From assembly GCA_963827905.1 (NCBI GenBank), contig CAWHCB010000011.1, positions 62,001 to 126,000 of the forward strand: a DNA stretch of 64,000 nt, in the 5' to 3' direction. The notes beneath the pieces are model-generated. The model did no database searches. It was not told the origin of the DNA and saw only the letters and a program-made list of their open reading frames with translations. The translations under genes were made by a program, and so were the position numbers. The stretch's first letter is position 1; every line of letters begins with the position of its first letter. Shown piece by piece: positions 22,957 through 32,196 of the stretch. Source of the DNA: JACXTP01 sp963827905. Its GTDB lineage: Archaea; Thermoplasmatota; Thermoplasmata; Methanomassiliicoccales; UBA472.

Positions 22957-23319
22957 TCATTTTGGTGGCTCATCCTTTACATCGACTGGATATGACCGCG
23001 ACTTAACATAACATTTAGGGCATCGCAACTTCTTCCATTCATAGTAAACCCCATCCCTTCTCTCCACCCCATGGAAGGCAACGAAGTCCTGGAGTATGGA
23101 TATTCGGTATGATTCACCGCAGGATGGGCATCGCCACATCTTCTTGGAGGCGGTCAAGATGGCGATCAAAACCAACGAGATGACCAGAATTAATGGCCAT
23201 AGGTACCAAAGGGGGGTGGCTAGAAGCAATGCGCTGGCCACGATGACGACCACGATCACCAATATGCCGATGACGGAGCGACCAACCTCCTGTTTCGTTA
23301 TTGGCGAGCCCTCGTCCAC
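22957..23319 (-). CDS. Small membrane protein with a zinc ribbon
   Basis: This is an unrecognised protein of about 120 aa. After a short N-terminus there are two predicted membrane segments, SVIGILVIVVVIVASALLLA and YLWPLILVISLVLIAILTA. A C-terminal four-cysteine ribbon follows, with CPSCGES and CPKCYVKS about 40 residues apart. The only reasonable start is GTG at 23319 (VDEGSPITKQEV). It is divergent from pelota, whose ATG is 58 nt away. The function is unknown; a membrane-tethered zinc-binding module is all that can be said. Confidence 0.55.
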   Translation of the reverse strand: MDEGSPITKQEVGRSVIGILVIVVVIVASALLLATPLWYLWPLILVISLVLIAILTASKKMWRCPSCGESYRISILQDFVAFHGVERRDGVYYEWKKLRCPKCYVKSRSYPVDVKDEPPK

Positions 23320-23376
23320 GATATGCCTGAAGGGATGCCAACGAATAAAAATAGTGATGGCGCAGTTGCCATCCCC

Positions 23377-24423
23377 ATGCGCATCCTGCACCAGGACCGC
23401 TTCAAGGGGGAGATCAAGCTCATGGTCGAGGTGAGCGACGACCTGTGGCATCTCTACAACATCGTCCGGCCGGGTGACCTGGTGTTCGCCTCCACCTATC
23501 GTCGGGACGAGGCCAAGAGCGACAAGATCCGCGCCGAGCGCACGGAGAAGAAGCGCATGACCCTGGGCATCCGGGTCGAGAAGATGGAGTTCCACGAGTA
23601 CGATGGCCGGCTGCGCATCCTCGGAGTCATCGAGGATGGGCCGCAGGACATCGGCTCCTACCACACCCTCAGCATGGAGGAGGGGGAATGGATCACGGTG
23701 GTGAAGGTCCACTGGACGGACGCGGACCTGGACCGGGTGAGGCGGTCTGTGGAGGACGCCAAGAAGCCGAACATCGTCTTCGTATCCCTGGAGAACGACG
23801 AGGCCATCATCGCCGTGCTGCGCCAGTACGGGTTGAAGAACCTGGCCACCATCACCGGTCCCACCGGCGGCAAGATGTACGAGCAGAAGGACACCGGGGA
23901 AGGATATTACGACGAGATAATCTCCAAGGTCAAGCAGGCCATGTCGCCTGATGTGCCGCTGGTCATCCTTGGTCCGGGGTTCGCCAAGGAGACGCTGCTC
24001 GCCTTGGGCAAGCAGAAGGAGCCCGAGCTTTTCCGTCAGGTCTTCGTCTATCACACCGGCCAGGCGGGCATGCAGGGCATTCATGAGCTGATGAAGCGAG
24101 GCATCGGCGGCGAGGTCCTGAAGGGTTCGAGGGTGGCCGAGGAGATGAATCTGGTGGAGAAGGTGCTGGAGGAGGTGGCCAAGGACGGTCCGGTGGCCTA
24201 CGGACCGAAGCAGGTCGCCGACGCGGTGTCGGCCGGGGCGGTGGAGGTCCTGCTCATCATTGACACCCTGATCAGGGAGAAGGACATGGAGAGGATCATG
24301 AAGGGGACGGAGCAGGCCCGGGGCACGGTGGTGGTGGTGAGCGAGCATCACGAGGGCGGGAAGAAGCTCGATTCCCTGGGTGGTCTGGCCGCGCTCCTGC
24401 GCTACAAGATGTCAGAGACCTAG
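23377..24423 (+). CDS. pelA: mRNA surveillance protein pelota
   Basis: This protein of about 348 aa acts with aIF2B-like or ABCE1 factors in archaeal ribosome rescue (Dom34/Pelota family). The N-terminal Sm-like domain starts MRILHQDRFKGEIKLMVE. The eRF1-like domains 2 and 3 include ITGPTGGKMY and AYGPKQVADAVSAGAVEVLLIIDTLI. I chose ATG 23377 over an upstream in-frame ATG at 23323 because the family starts MRIL and an A/T-rich element (AATAAAAATAG, 23343-23353) lies 24-34 nt before it. No frame problems. Confidence 0.93.
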   Translation: MRILHQDRFKGEIKLMVEVSDDLWHLYNIVRPGDLVFASTYRRDEAKSDKIRAERTEKKRMTLGIRVEKMEFHEYDGRLRILGVIEDGPQDIGSYHTLSMEEGEWITVVKVHWTDADLDRVRRSVEDAKKPNIVFVSLENDEAIIAVLRQYGLKNLATITGPTGGKMYEQKDTGEGYYDEIISKVKQAMSPDVPLVILGPGFAKETLLALGKQKEPELFRQVFVYHTGQAGMQGIHELMKRGIGGEVLKGSRVAEEMNLVEKVLEEVAKDGPVAYGPKQVADAVSAGAVEVLLIIDTLIREKDMERIMKGTEQARGTVVVVSEHHEGGKKLDSLGGLAALLRYKMSET

Positions 24424-24436
24424 GCCAAACTACCCA

Positions 24437-25123
24437 TCATAGGTAGACCGCCTCGAACAGTGCCACCGGAAAGCCGCTCTCATCATAGAGCTCCATGGTG
24501 TGGGCCAGGATGTGATATCGAGCGGATCGGTCAAGTGCCGCGATCAGATCCATCTCCAAGGCGTCCAGCGGCGGGGGGCATGCCATCAGCGTGGTCATCA
24601 TCGGACCGAACTTGATGTTATCCTCCTTCGTCTCATAACCACCGAATATCTGGTTGCATCCCACGGTGGCCGAGCACGACGGGTGGATATCCTCATTCCT
24701 CAGCACCATATGTGGCTCCCTTTGGCCATCCTCTACCATGACCTCATTTCCCAGTAGGCGGACGATGCGCCAGTAGGTGTTGGTCAACGAGGCGTCGGCC
24801 ATCGCCCTCTCGCAACGTTGCCCTGGCCAGGCCCTGATGAAACGAACCATCTTCACCCAGGTGGCATCGTCCCTCCAACGAGGCATCCCCTTCTCAACCA
24901 GCTCGCCTTCGAACGTGACATAGATGCGACAGTCGCCCCCATCGGTCCAGGGAGGGGATGGCCTCCATCATTCGGACCAGCTCATCATTCTTAGTGATGG
25001 CGTAGATATTGCCGCTCGAACAGTCCTTGAAAAAGGTCTGGCCGTCCGACAATGGACAGCTCGCCCCCCCACACCCTTGGCCCTCGAACGCCCTGCCCCA
25101 CCTCGGCCTTCGTCTCTCGGCAT
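24437..25123 (-). CDS. META/HslJ-domain protein with NlpE-like N-terminal half (three frameshifts)
   Basis: The C-terminal about 110 residues are a META domain (NTYWRIVRLLGNEV, SCSATVGCNQIFGGY, MMTTLMACPPPLDALE). The N-terminal half (DCSSGNIYAITKNDELVRMME, then GDCRIYVTFEGELVEKGMP) resembles the domain that precedes META in some envelope stress lipoproteins. Three extra bases near 24945, 25035 and in a run of seven Gs near 25065 explain the three frames. AGGAGG 8 nt before ATG 25123 supports that start. No signal peptide is visible, unlike bacterial relatives. The role is unknown. Confidence 0.6.
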
Positions 25124-25263
25124 TTTAACAGCCTCCTTCAACAGCGACACTTCGAGTCGGACCTATACAACCTTTTTTCAAGGCGGTCGATCAATCCATC
25201 TTGCAACCCTACGATGGGTCGGTATGTCTGGGGTCCGATGACCTCAGGAATCGGAGATGTTAC

Positions 25264-25340
25264 AATGAGAATTGCGGTGATCGCCTGCGAGACCTTCAGG
25301 CAGGAACTGGACAAGGTTCTGGGGGATGACCCGGACATCA
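25264..25340 (+). pseudogene. 5' fragment of a DUF1638 gene (duplicate of the one at 26204)
   Basis: The first 26 codons (MRIAVIACETFRQELDKVLG onwards) match the DUF1638 gene at 26204 almost base for base, with five silent or near-silent differences. Identity stops abruptly after CCGGACATCAT. The next bases belong to the 3' end of the opposite-strand winged-helix gene, whose TGA stop uses the last bases of this fragment. The sequence before the ATG also partly resembles that before 26204. This is the scar of a partial duplication or insertion. Confidence 0.8.
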
Positions 25341-26089
25341 TTCCTTTAGTTCCAGATCTTTCACCATTTCCCCGAGCCCCTTCAACGCTCTTTCCCCTCT
25401 TGATGTCAAAAAATAAAGGTGGGTCCTTCTGTCCAGAAGCACATAACCAGCCTCACTTAGGATTTTGACGTGGAATTGCAGGTGCCCTTTTTGCAACCCC
25501 ATCCTTCGGCTCAGTTCGGTCAGGCCGCCCTCCCTGGCCTTCAGCTCCAAAAGCACGCCTACCCTTATGGCGTTGGATAGTGGTCCTATCAACTCCTCGA
25601 CCTTCTCAGGGCTGAGGACCCCATATCTCCGACAAACTCACCTTCTGAGATGGTCCTGGACTGGATATCTGCTCATTCCATCCATCCGATATGGAAAAGT
25701 AGTTGTCGATTTGCTCGACGATTTCGTTCACCAGTCGCATGCAACGTTGGAATGATTCCTTCGGTCCATCCGGCCATTCACCGGAGACGAAAGCCTCCCA
25801 GGACCTTCATCGCCCCCTCCCGGTCAAGCAGCTGATAGGCGGAGATCGTTTGGTCTATCATCGCCATGGTCCTTTCCTCGAACTCATTCAGCCATCCATG
25901 GGGGCCTTCCACCCTTATCTTACCTTCTTTTTCGAAGAATCGTTGCGCCCTCTCGACCAGCACCGACCTGATCTGGCTTCCGTATACTCGCCTCACATCC
26001 TCCGCTTGGATCCTCTGGAGGAGTGTGTTGATGCCCCTGACCTCGGTCCGTAAGGATTCTATTTGGGCTTGGATGTCCGATGCTCTCAT
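25338..26089 (-). CDS. Winged-helix DNA-binding protein with N-terminal coiled coil (two frameshifts)
   Basis: The repaired protein is about 250 aa. Residues 1-60 are a coiled coil (IQAQIESLRTEVRGINTLLQ), then comes a helical middle (EAFVSGEWPDG, MRLVNEIVEQID). The C-terminal about 90 residues are an ArsR/MarR-like winged helix (VGVLLELKAREGGLTELSRR, HLQFHVKILSEAGYV). Extra bases near 25793 and 25626 join the three frames. It is divergent from the intact DUF1638 gene across an AT-rich promoter region, so it may control that gene. I do not recognise a named family. Confidence 0.65.
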
Positions 26090-26203
26090 CTCAATCGTAA
26101 TAGAATAATTATACAACGTAATATTTTAATATTTCCCAAATCGTCATTATCATAGGTCGGTCGCTTCCTAACGCTAGGTCGGGATCGATCAGGAATGAGT
26201 TAC

Positions 26204-26837
26204 ATGAAGATCGCTGTGATCGCCTGTGAGACCTTCAGGCAGGAACTGGACAAGGTCCTGGGGGATGACCCGGACATCATCTACAAGGAGTACGTGGAGT
26301 TCGGGCTGCATGAGTACCCCCAGGAACTTAAGGCGGCCATCATCGAGAAGGTGAACGCCTGGGAGGGGAAGGCTGACGCGGTCCTGCTCGGCTACGGCAT
26401 CTGCCAGTCACTGAAGGACATCGAGAAGGAGCTGCAGGTGCCCACCATCAAGCTGCCGGCGGACGATTGCATCGGGGTCCTGCTCACACCCGACGAGTAC
26501 GCCCGGGAGAGGAAGATATGTGCTGGGACGATGTTCGCCACCCCTTTCTTCGCCGATTGGGGAAAGGAGTATTTCGAGAAGGACATGAAGCGCAAGATGA
26601 AGACGGACACACTGGATTTCGATATCGATTACATCCTCGGCCTTCTCTTCAACGGTTATGAACGGGTCCTCTTCGTCGATACTGGCGTGGGGGACAGGGA
26701 AGAACTGCTCGCCAAGAGCAAACGTTTCGCGGCCGACCTGAAGTTGCGGCATGAGAGCCGGGAAGGGACCCTCGAGGTCCTGAGGGAATCCTGGCATAAG
26801 GTCAAGGAACAGGGCTCTAAGCACACAGGTCTGCTAG
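26204..26837 (+). CDS. DUF1638 protein, copy 1
   Basis: This is a full DUF1638 domain (MKIAVIACETFRQELDKVLG, DAVLLGYGICQSLKD, LPADDCIGVLLTPDEY, RVLFVDTGVGDREEL). The family is common in methanogens and often sits near corrinoid methyltransferase genes; its biochemical role is unsettled. The start is 26204, or 26195 for MSYMKIAV. The raw frame runs to 26965, but the last 45 codons are antisense to the facing DUF1638 gene. One extra base near 26790 would give a stop at 26835-26837, which I prefer. Confidence 0.75.
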
Positions 26838-27666
26838 GTCCCGATCGCCATCATCGCGCCCTGACCCGCCCGGTCCGACGCACTGGTCCAGGGTCTTCTT
26901 CGCCTCAGCATAGGAATGCTCGAACACGTCCAAGCGGCATTGCCGGTCCAGCACCTGGAAGTTGAACATCCTGGCGAACCCATTGACCCTCTCGCTGAAC
27001 TTATCGTGGTCGCCCAGTCCGTTCTCGAGCATCATCACCCGGTTGTATCCGGTCCTCTCGAAGACGAACCGCATCTGTTCCACCTGCTCGACCACCTTGA
27101 CCAGGTCCTTCTTTCCCTGTCGTCGGTGCCAGTTCTCGGCGTATCCAGGGAAGACGAAGATCGTGCCGTGGTTTTCCTTGATGGCGTTGAGGTATGGCCT
27201 CTTCCCCCCGATGTTCGCTCCGAAGCAATCGTCCACCGGATGCCCTTCGGTATCGACCAGAAGGCTCACTGGCTTACCGATGCGGTCCGCGATCCGTTCC
27301 GTTTTGTACAACGAGTTACGGCATAGGCCATAGAACAGGAAGATCGAATCGCATCTATCGGATATCTCGTCCACCGCCCCCTCGATCGCCGCCCGCAGAT
27401 CGCCGGAATTATTGTGAGGTCCGGCTGGCAGCACCCGGATCAGAACGGTCAGACCTTCGTCCCCATCCATCCGCAACAGTTTTACCTGGTCCACCATGGC
27501 CAAGTCGAAGGGACGCGGTCCATCCCTCAGCTTGCGCTTCAAGGATATCGCCTTCCTCTCCTTTGACCACCAGGACCCGGGTTACCTCATTGTCTCTGGA
27601 TATGACATGGACGAGCTCGTCTGCCAATACCAGACAGCAGACCACACCTAGTGTTCTTCCCACCAT
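26817..27666 (-). CDS. DUF1638 protein, copy 2 (frameshifted)
   Basis: This second, divergent DUF1638 protein converges on copy 1. It has GVVCCLVLADELVHVISRDNE at the N-terminus, then after one extra base near 27551, KRKLRDGPRPFDLAMVDQVK, SIFLFYGLCRNSLYK, VDDCFGANIGGKRPYL and RVMMLENGLGDHDKF. The repaired length is about 282 aa. The conserved Cys residues of the FYGLCRN and VDDCFG loops match those of copy 1 (GYGICQS, ADDCIG), suggesting a shared metal or cofactor site. The 3' ends overlap by about 20 nt. Confidence 0.75.
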
Positions 27667-28024
27667 CGTAAAAACCATTCATGGGTCATATATTAAATCA
27701 ATGGATTGATTTATTTACATTTAGAATACTTAACATTGGTATAGTCATCCAGTATGATCGATGGTGGTTCTAGCGACTGAGGAAGGCCAACGGAGGCCAC
27801 AGAACGAAACACTTTTGTACCGCACCCTATATGAAGTAAAATCCGCGTGCGACCTTATGCCATGTCACATCTCGACATATGTCCATGAGCGGACTCGATT
27901 CTTGGACATTTGTCTACACAAGGTCAGATGGAACAAATATTGGCGAAGATTGCACTAGGGTAGGGGCAGGCCGTAGGCAGTCAACTCCCCCATCATATCG
28001 ATGCGTCAGGGAAAGGAATCAGAG
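27667..28024. other. 358-nt intergenic region with an AT-rich promoter and twin palindromes
   Basis: No supported gene. The left part (27675-27745) is AT-rich and probably holds the promoter of the minus-strand DUF1638 gene (ATTTAATATATGA on the minus strand). The right part holds two GACATNTGTC palindromes and a TATGCCATGTC 11-mer upstream of aksA. An open frame of 65 codons at 27761-27958 has no family features or start context and is not called. Confidence 0.5.
27874..27914. promoter_or_regulatory. Candidate operator: two GACATNTGTC palindromes 31 bp apart
   Basis: GACATATGTC (27874-27883) is a perfect 10-bp palindrome, and GACATTTGTC (27905-27914) differs at one central base. Their centres are 31 bp apart, about three helical turns, so bound dimers would lie on the same DNA face. 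They sit about 110-150 nt before the aksA ATG. No regulator has been identified. Confidence 0.35.
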
Positions 28025-29203
28025 ATGAAGGACAGCTCGAAGATACTGAATAAATTGAACCAGTACCCGCTAGTGATTTGCGACACCACCCTAAGGGACG
28101 GGGAGCAATCCGCGGGGATCGTCTTCGCCAACCTGGAGAAGTTGCGCATAGCCAAGCTGCTGGACGAGATAGGGGTTCAGCAGATCGAGGCGGGCATCCC
28201 GGCCATGGGCGGGGACGAGAAGAAAGCTGTCAAACAGATCGCCGGTCTAGGGTTGGACGCCTCCATCCTGGGATGGAACCGCGCCAACAAGGAGGACATC
28301 GCCCACAGCATCGATTGCGACGTCGACTCCGTGGCCATATCCATGTCATCGTCCGACATCCACATCCAGCACAAGCTCATGAAGTCCAGGGAGTGGGTGC
28401 TGGAGAAGATCACAGAGGCGGTGGAGTACGCCAAGGCGCACGGCGTCTACATCTCCGCCAACGCCGAGGACGCCTCCCGGGCCGATCCGGACTTCCTCAT
28501 CACGTTCGCCAAGACCGCCAAGGAGGCGGGGGCGAACCGTTTCCGCTATTGCGACACCATCGGGATGTTGGAGCCTCGCCGCTCCTATGACGACATCAAG
28601 CGCATCATCGAGCACGCCAAGATCGATGTGGAGATGCACACCCATAACGACTTCGGCATGGCCACCGCCAACGCCATAGCCGGCGTCCAGGCCGGGGCCA
28701 AGTTCGTCTCCACCACCGTCCTGGGCATCGGCGAGCGCACCGGGAACAGCCCCCTGGAGGAGATCGCCATGACGGCCAAGCACATCCTGAAGATGGACGT
28801 GCACTTCGACACCACCCGGTTCCGTGAGGTCTCCGAGTACGTGGCCAGCGCGGCCAGCCGCACCATTCCCGGCTGGAAGCCCATCGTCGGTGAGAACTGC
28901 TTCGCGCATGAGGCCGGCATCCATACCGATGGCGTCATCAAATACCTGAGCAACTACGAGCCCTACACCCCGGAGGAGGTCGGCCTGAAACGCAAGATCG
29001 TCATCGGCAAGCACTCCGGACGCCACACCGTCAAGCAGATGCTGGCCAAGTACGGTTACGAGGTGGACGACGAGGCCGCAGGGATCATTTTGGAGTCCGT
29101 CCGGGCCAACTCCATCGCGCTCAAGCGCAGCCTGACCGAGAAGGAGCTGGTCTACATGTACATGGACTACAAGGCAGGCCAGGTGGCCGGTACGAAGGAA
29201 TGA
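28025..29203 (+). CDS. Homocitrate synthase family (AksA/NifV-like)
   Basis: In this intact DRE-TIM metallolyase of about 392 aa, the DRE motif is CDTTLRDGEQSAG and the metal His pair is EMHTHNDFGMATANA. The NTGNSPLEE-type loop reads ERTGNSPLEEIAM. It condenses acetyl-CoA with a 2-oxoacid such as 2-oxoglutarate. Followed by both isomerase subunits, it fits the 2-oxosuberate (coenzyme B) route of methanogens. Lysine (AAA) synthesis is the alternative. I chose ATG 28025, just after the purine-rich GGAAAGGAATCAGAG; ATG 28001 is also in frame. Confidence 0.85.
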   Translation: MKDSSKILNKLNQYPLVICDTTLRDGEQSAGIVFANLEKLRIAKLLDEIGVQQIEAGIPAMGGDEKKAVKQIAGLGLDASILGWNRANKEDIAHSIDCDVDSVAISMSSSDIHIQHKLMKSREWVLEKITEAVEYAKAHGVYISANAEDASRADPDFLITFAKTAKEAGANRFRYCDTIGMLEPRRSYDDIKRIIEHAKIDVEMHTHNDFGMATANAIAGVQAGAKFVSTTVLGIGERTGNSPLEEIAMTAKHILKMDVHFDTTRFREVSEYVASAASRTIPGWKPIVGENCFAHEAGIHTDGVIKYLSNYEPYTPEEVGLKRKIVIGKHSGRHTVKQMLAKYGYEVDDEAAGIILESVRANSIALKRSLTEKELVYMYMDYKAGQVAGTKE

Positions 29204-29224
29204 GCCCAACGGGAGCATGAAATC

Positions 29225-30479
29225 ATGGGAACCATAGCTGAGGAGATCATATCCAATCACGTCGGTAAGAAGGTCAGGGCCGGGGAGATCGTGGTCGCCC
29301 CGGTCGACTACATGATGAGCCAGGACGGGACCACCCCTTTGACGATCAAAGCCTTCCACGACATGGGCGGCCAGAAGGTCCAGGACCCGTCCAAGTACGC
29401 CATCGTCATCGACCATAACGTGCCATCGCCCCTGGAGGGCGTCTCCAACCTGCACAAGCAGATGAGGGAGTTCGCCCACAAGCAGGGCGTCAAGATCTAT
29501 GACGTCGGGGAGGGCGTGTGCCACACATTGCTCCCTGAGTCAGGGAAGGTGCTGCCCGGGATGATCGTCATCGGGGCGGACTCGCACACCACCACCTACG
29601 GTGCGCTGAACGTGTTCAGCACCGGCGTCGGCTCCACCGACATGGCGGCCGCGCTCATCAGCGGCAAGATGTGGTTCAAGGTCCCCAGAGCATCAAGTTG
29701 GTCTATCAGGGAAGATTGCAGAAGGGCGTCTACGCCAAGGACGTGGCGCTGCACATGGTCAGCACGCTGACCGCCAATGGGGCGACGTACAAGGCCTTGG
29801 AGATCTACGGCATCCGTCATCGACGACCTGAGCATCGAGGGACGCATGACCATCTCCAACCTGGCGGTGGAGACGGGCGCCAAGGCCGGCCTCATCCACG
29901 TGGACCAGAAGACCATCGACTACCTGAAGGACAAGGCCCAAGCGCCCTACAAGGCGGTCTACGCCACCATGGACGCCGTCTACGACCGTGTCATCGTGGA
30001 GGACCTGAGCAAGATGGGGCCGCAGATCGCCTGCCCGCCTGACGTGGACAACGTCGTAGGCGTGGAGAAGGTGGCCGGCCTCAAGGTGGACCAGGTGTTC
30101 ATCGGCACCTGCACCAACGGCCGCTACGAGGACCTGGAGGTGGCGGCGAACATCCTCGCCGGCAAACATGTCAGCAACCACGTCCGCCTCATCGTCGCCC
30201 CCGCTTCCAAGGAGACCTACATCCGCGCGCTCGACCAGCGGCATCATCGAGAAGCTGGTCAAGGCAGGCGCCACGTTGTTGTCGCCCTCCTGCGGTCCGT
30301 GCGTCGGTACCTGCAACGGAGTGCCCTCTGACGGCGAGGTGGTCCTTTCCACCGCCAACCGCAACTTCAAGGGGCGCATGGGCAACACCAAGGCCGACAT
30401 CTATCTGGCCAGCCCGGCGACCGCGGCCTACAGCGCCATCAAGGGCTGCATAGCCGACCCGAGGGAGGTGCTGCAATGA
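29225..30479 (+). CDS. Homoaconitase / 3-isopropylmalate dehydratase large subunit (frameshifted)
   Basis: This is an aconitase-family large subunit with VIDHNVPSP, GADSHTTTYGALNVFSTGVGSTD, FIGTCTNGRYEDLEVA and SPSCGPCVGTCNGVPSDGE. The three Fe-S cysteines are in the TCTN and CGPC segments. A missing base near 29686 and extra bases near 29815 and 30235 break the frame. The repaired length is about 418 aa. It pairs with the downstream small subunit, with which it overlaps by ATGA. Substrate choice between homoaconitate, isopropylmalate and longer chains is not decided by this subunit. Confidence 0.88.
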
Positions 30480-30983
30480 ACCCCAAGATGCAAGGAAAGG
30501 CCCACGTCTTCGGGAACAACATCAACACCGACTACATCATCAGCGGCAAGTACAAGTTCAAGAGCACGGACATGAAGGACCTGTCCACCCATCTCATGGA
30601 GGACATCCGCCCCAACTTCCACAAGGAGATCGAGAAGGGCAACTTCATCGTGGGCGGGCACGAACTTCGGCATGGGCTCCAGCCGGGAGCAGGCCCCACT
30701 GGTCATCCAGGCCGCGGGCATCAGCGCCGTCCTGGCCCAGTCCTTCGCGCGCATCTTCTTCCGCAACTGCATCAACGTCGGGCTGCCGGTCATCGAGTGC
30801 GACACCAGCCAGATCTCCGAGGGCGACGAGCTCTCGGTGGACCTGGAGAGCGGGATCGTGATCAACCGGACCACCGGCCAGCACATCAAGGCGGTGCCGT
30901 TGCCCGCGGTGATGGTGAAGATCCTCAACGAAGGCGGTCTGGCCGAGCACTTCCAGAAGCACGGCGGATTCAACCTGGATTGA
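30476..30983 (+). CDS. Homoaconitase / 3-isopropylmalate dehydratase small subunit (frameshifted)
   Basis: This is a swivel-domain subunit of about 168 aa. It has GNNINTDYIISGKYKFK, then after one extra base near 30662, GMGSSREQAPLVIQAAGISAVLAQSFARIFFRN. The loop after NTD..I..KY sets chain-length specificity in this family. Here it reads YKFK, which resembles neither the YLVY-type loop I recall for isopropylmalate isomerases nor the YLRT-type of methanogen homoaconitase. I therefore leave the substrate open. The aksA neighbour favours homoaconitase. Confidence 0.85.
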
Positions 30984-31000
30984 AAACCATTTTTGTACAT

Positions 31001-31019
31001 GGAAGGCAGCATGCCTTCC
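31001..31019. terminator. Hairpin between convergent transcription units
   Basis: GGAAGGC, a 5-nt loop and GCCTTCC form a perfect 7-bp stem between the stop of the isomerase small subunit and the end of the facing AbrB-PhoU gene. On the plus strand it is followed by TGTTTTCTTCCT. It may end the plus-strand transcript or shield its 3' end. Confidence 0.4.
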
Positions 31020-31063
31020 CACATCATGTTTTCTTCCTATCGTCTAGATGTAGCACATTTCGT

Positions 31064-32075
31064 TCAGAGCGCCTCATTGCGCATGGCGCCGTTGATGGCT
31101 ATCTCGGCGATGTCCATGGCGTACATGGTGACGCGGATTATCGAGTCGACGATGGAGGAATAGATCACCGCCGCCTCGGTGTGCTTGGACCGCACATCGG
31201 AGCTGAGCTTCTCGCAGCGGGCCACCACATCGTTGCCGGCATCGATGGCCGCATTGGCGGTCTTGATGTTCTTCAGGAGGTGCGATTCGATGGCCTTGTC
31301 CAATATCGCCAACCCGGAGGCGCTCATCTTGCGCAGCTCTTCCACCTTGTCGAACTCCAAGCCCCTCTCGTTGGCCAATATCACGTTCTTGGCGATCTTC
31401 TCAGCATGGTCGCCGATGCGCTCAACGCCACGGGCGATGATCATCAGGTTCATGCCCTCAAAGATGTCCACGCCTATCTTTTCGGAGAGCTTGCGGTCCT
31501 TGAGGATGAGGTTGTACTGCTTGACCGCCATCCAGTACAGGCGGTCCACGTCCGCGTCGCGTTCGACGATGTCGTGGGCCAGGTCCGCGTCCGATGTCGC
31601 CAGCGCATCCATGGCATCGCTGTGCATGGAGTTGACGATGAGGTGCATGCGACGCACGCACTTCTCCTGCGGCAGCTCCACCGGGTCGGACAGGTCGTGC
31701 AGGACGATGTAGTTCGCCGTCTCCTCTATGACCTCCGGTCCGATGACCAGTCGGGAGAATTCCTTGATGGCATGCTTGATATTATGGTCCAAGCGCTCCT
31801 TGGAGCGGACCTCGATGATGTTGATAGCCGGCCAGATAGGCCCCGATGAGCTTGCGGGTGAGGTGCTCGGCGTTCTCATTTTGATCCAACCAAATCAGAC
31901 GCCTTTGCGTCTCCCGCTTGCGGTCGGTCTTGGGGTCGACCGTTATCGTGCCATCGGGGAGAACCACCATGGAAACGGGATCTCCGGGCTTCAGGTTCTG
32001 CTGGTCCACCCATGATTTCGGCAATGATACCGTAAGGGTGGATGCCCCGGTCTTCTGTATTCTCCTTATCTCCAA
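31064..32075 (-). CDS. AbrB/SpoVT-type plus PhoU domain regulator (frameshifted)
   Basis: Residues 1-50 are a swapped-hairpin AbrB-type DNA-binding domain (RRIQKTGASTLTVSLPKSWVDQQ). Two PhoU repeats follow (VNSMHSDAMDALATSDADLA, MIIARGVERIGDHAEKIAKNV). One extra base near 31832 joins them; the repaired length is about 336 aa. The TTG start at 32075 is chosen because GGAGG lies 8 nt upstream; a GTG at 32081 is too close to it. It is divergent from the pst operon, so it is a good candidate phosphate-responsive repressor, an inference from domains and position. Confidence 0.8.
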
Positions 32076-32116
32076 TTGCACGACCTCCCGATTTGTAAGG
32101 GTATGGTTATCTAGAT

Positions 32117-32196
32117 ATTGTATATACAATACATATAGAATATATAGATATATATACAATATATTAGAACATATTCTACCTACACAATGTATATAG
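32117..32196. promoter_or_regulatory. AT-rich control region with repeated ATTGTATA/TATACAAT motif
   Basis: A perfect 14-bp palindrome ATTGTATATACAAT (32117-32130) is followed by another TATACAAT at 32153-32160 and a related CAATGTATATAG at 32185-32196. All lie in the 274-nt gap between the divergent AbrB-PhoU gene and pstS. The same stretch is the most TATA-rich of the area and probably holds both promoters. Binding by the AbrB-PhoU protein is an attractive guess. Confidence 0.45.

Noticed and set aside
27761..27958. A 65-codon open frame upstream of aksA
   Set aside because: No start signal or family features, and it runs through the palindromic control region.
28346..29524. A 392-codon minus-strand frame opposite aksA
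   Set aside because: Antisense shadow; aksA has full motif support.
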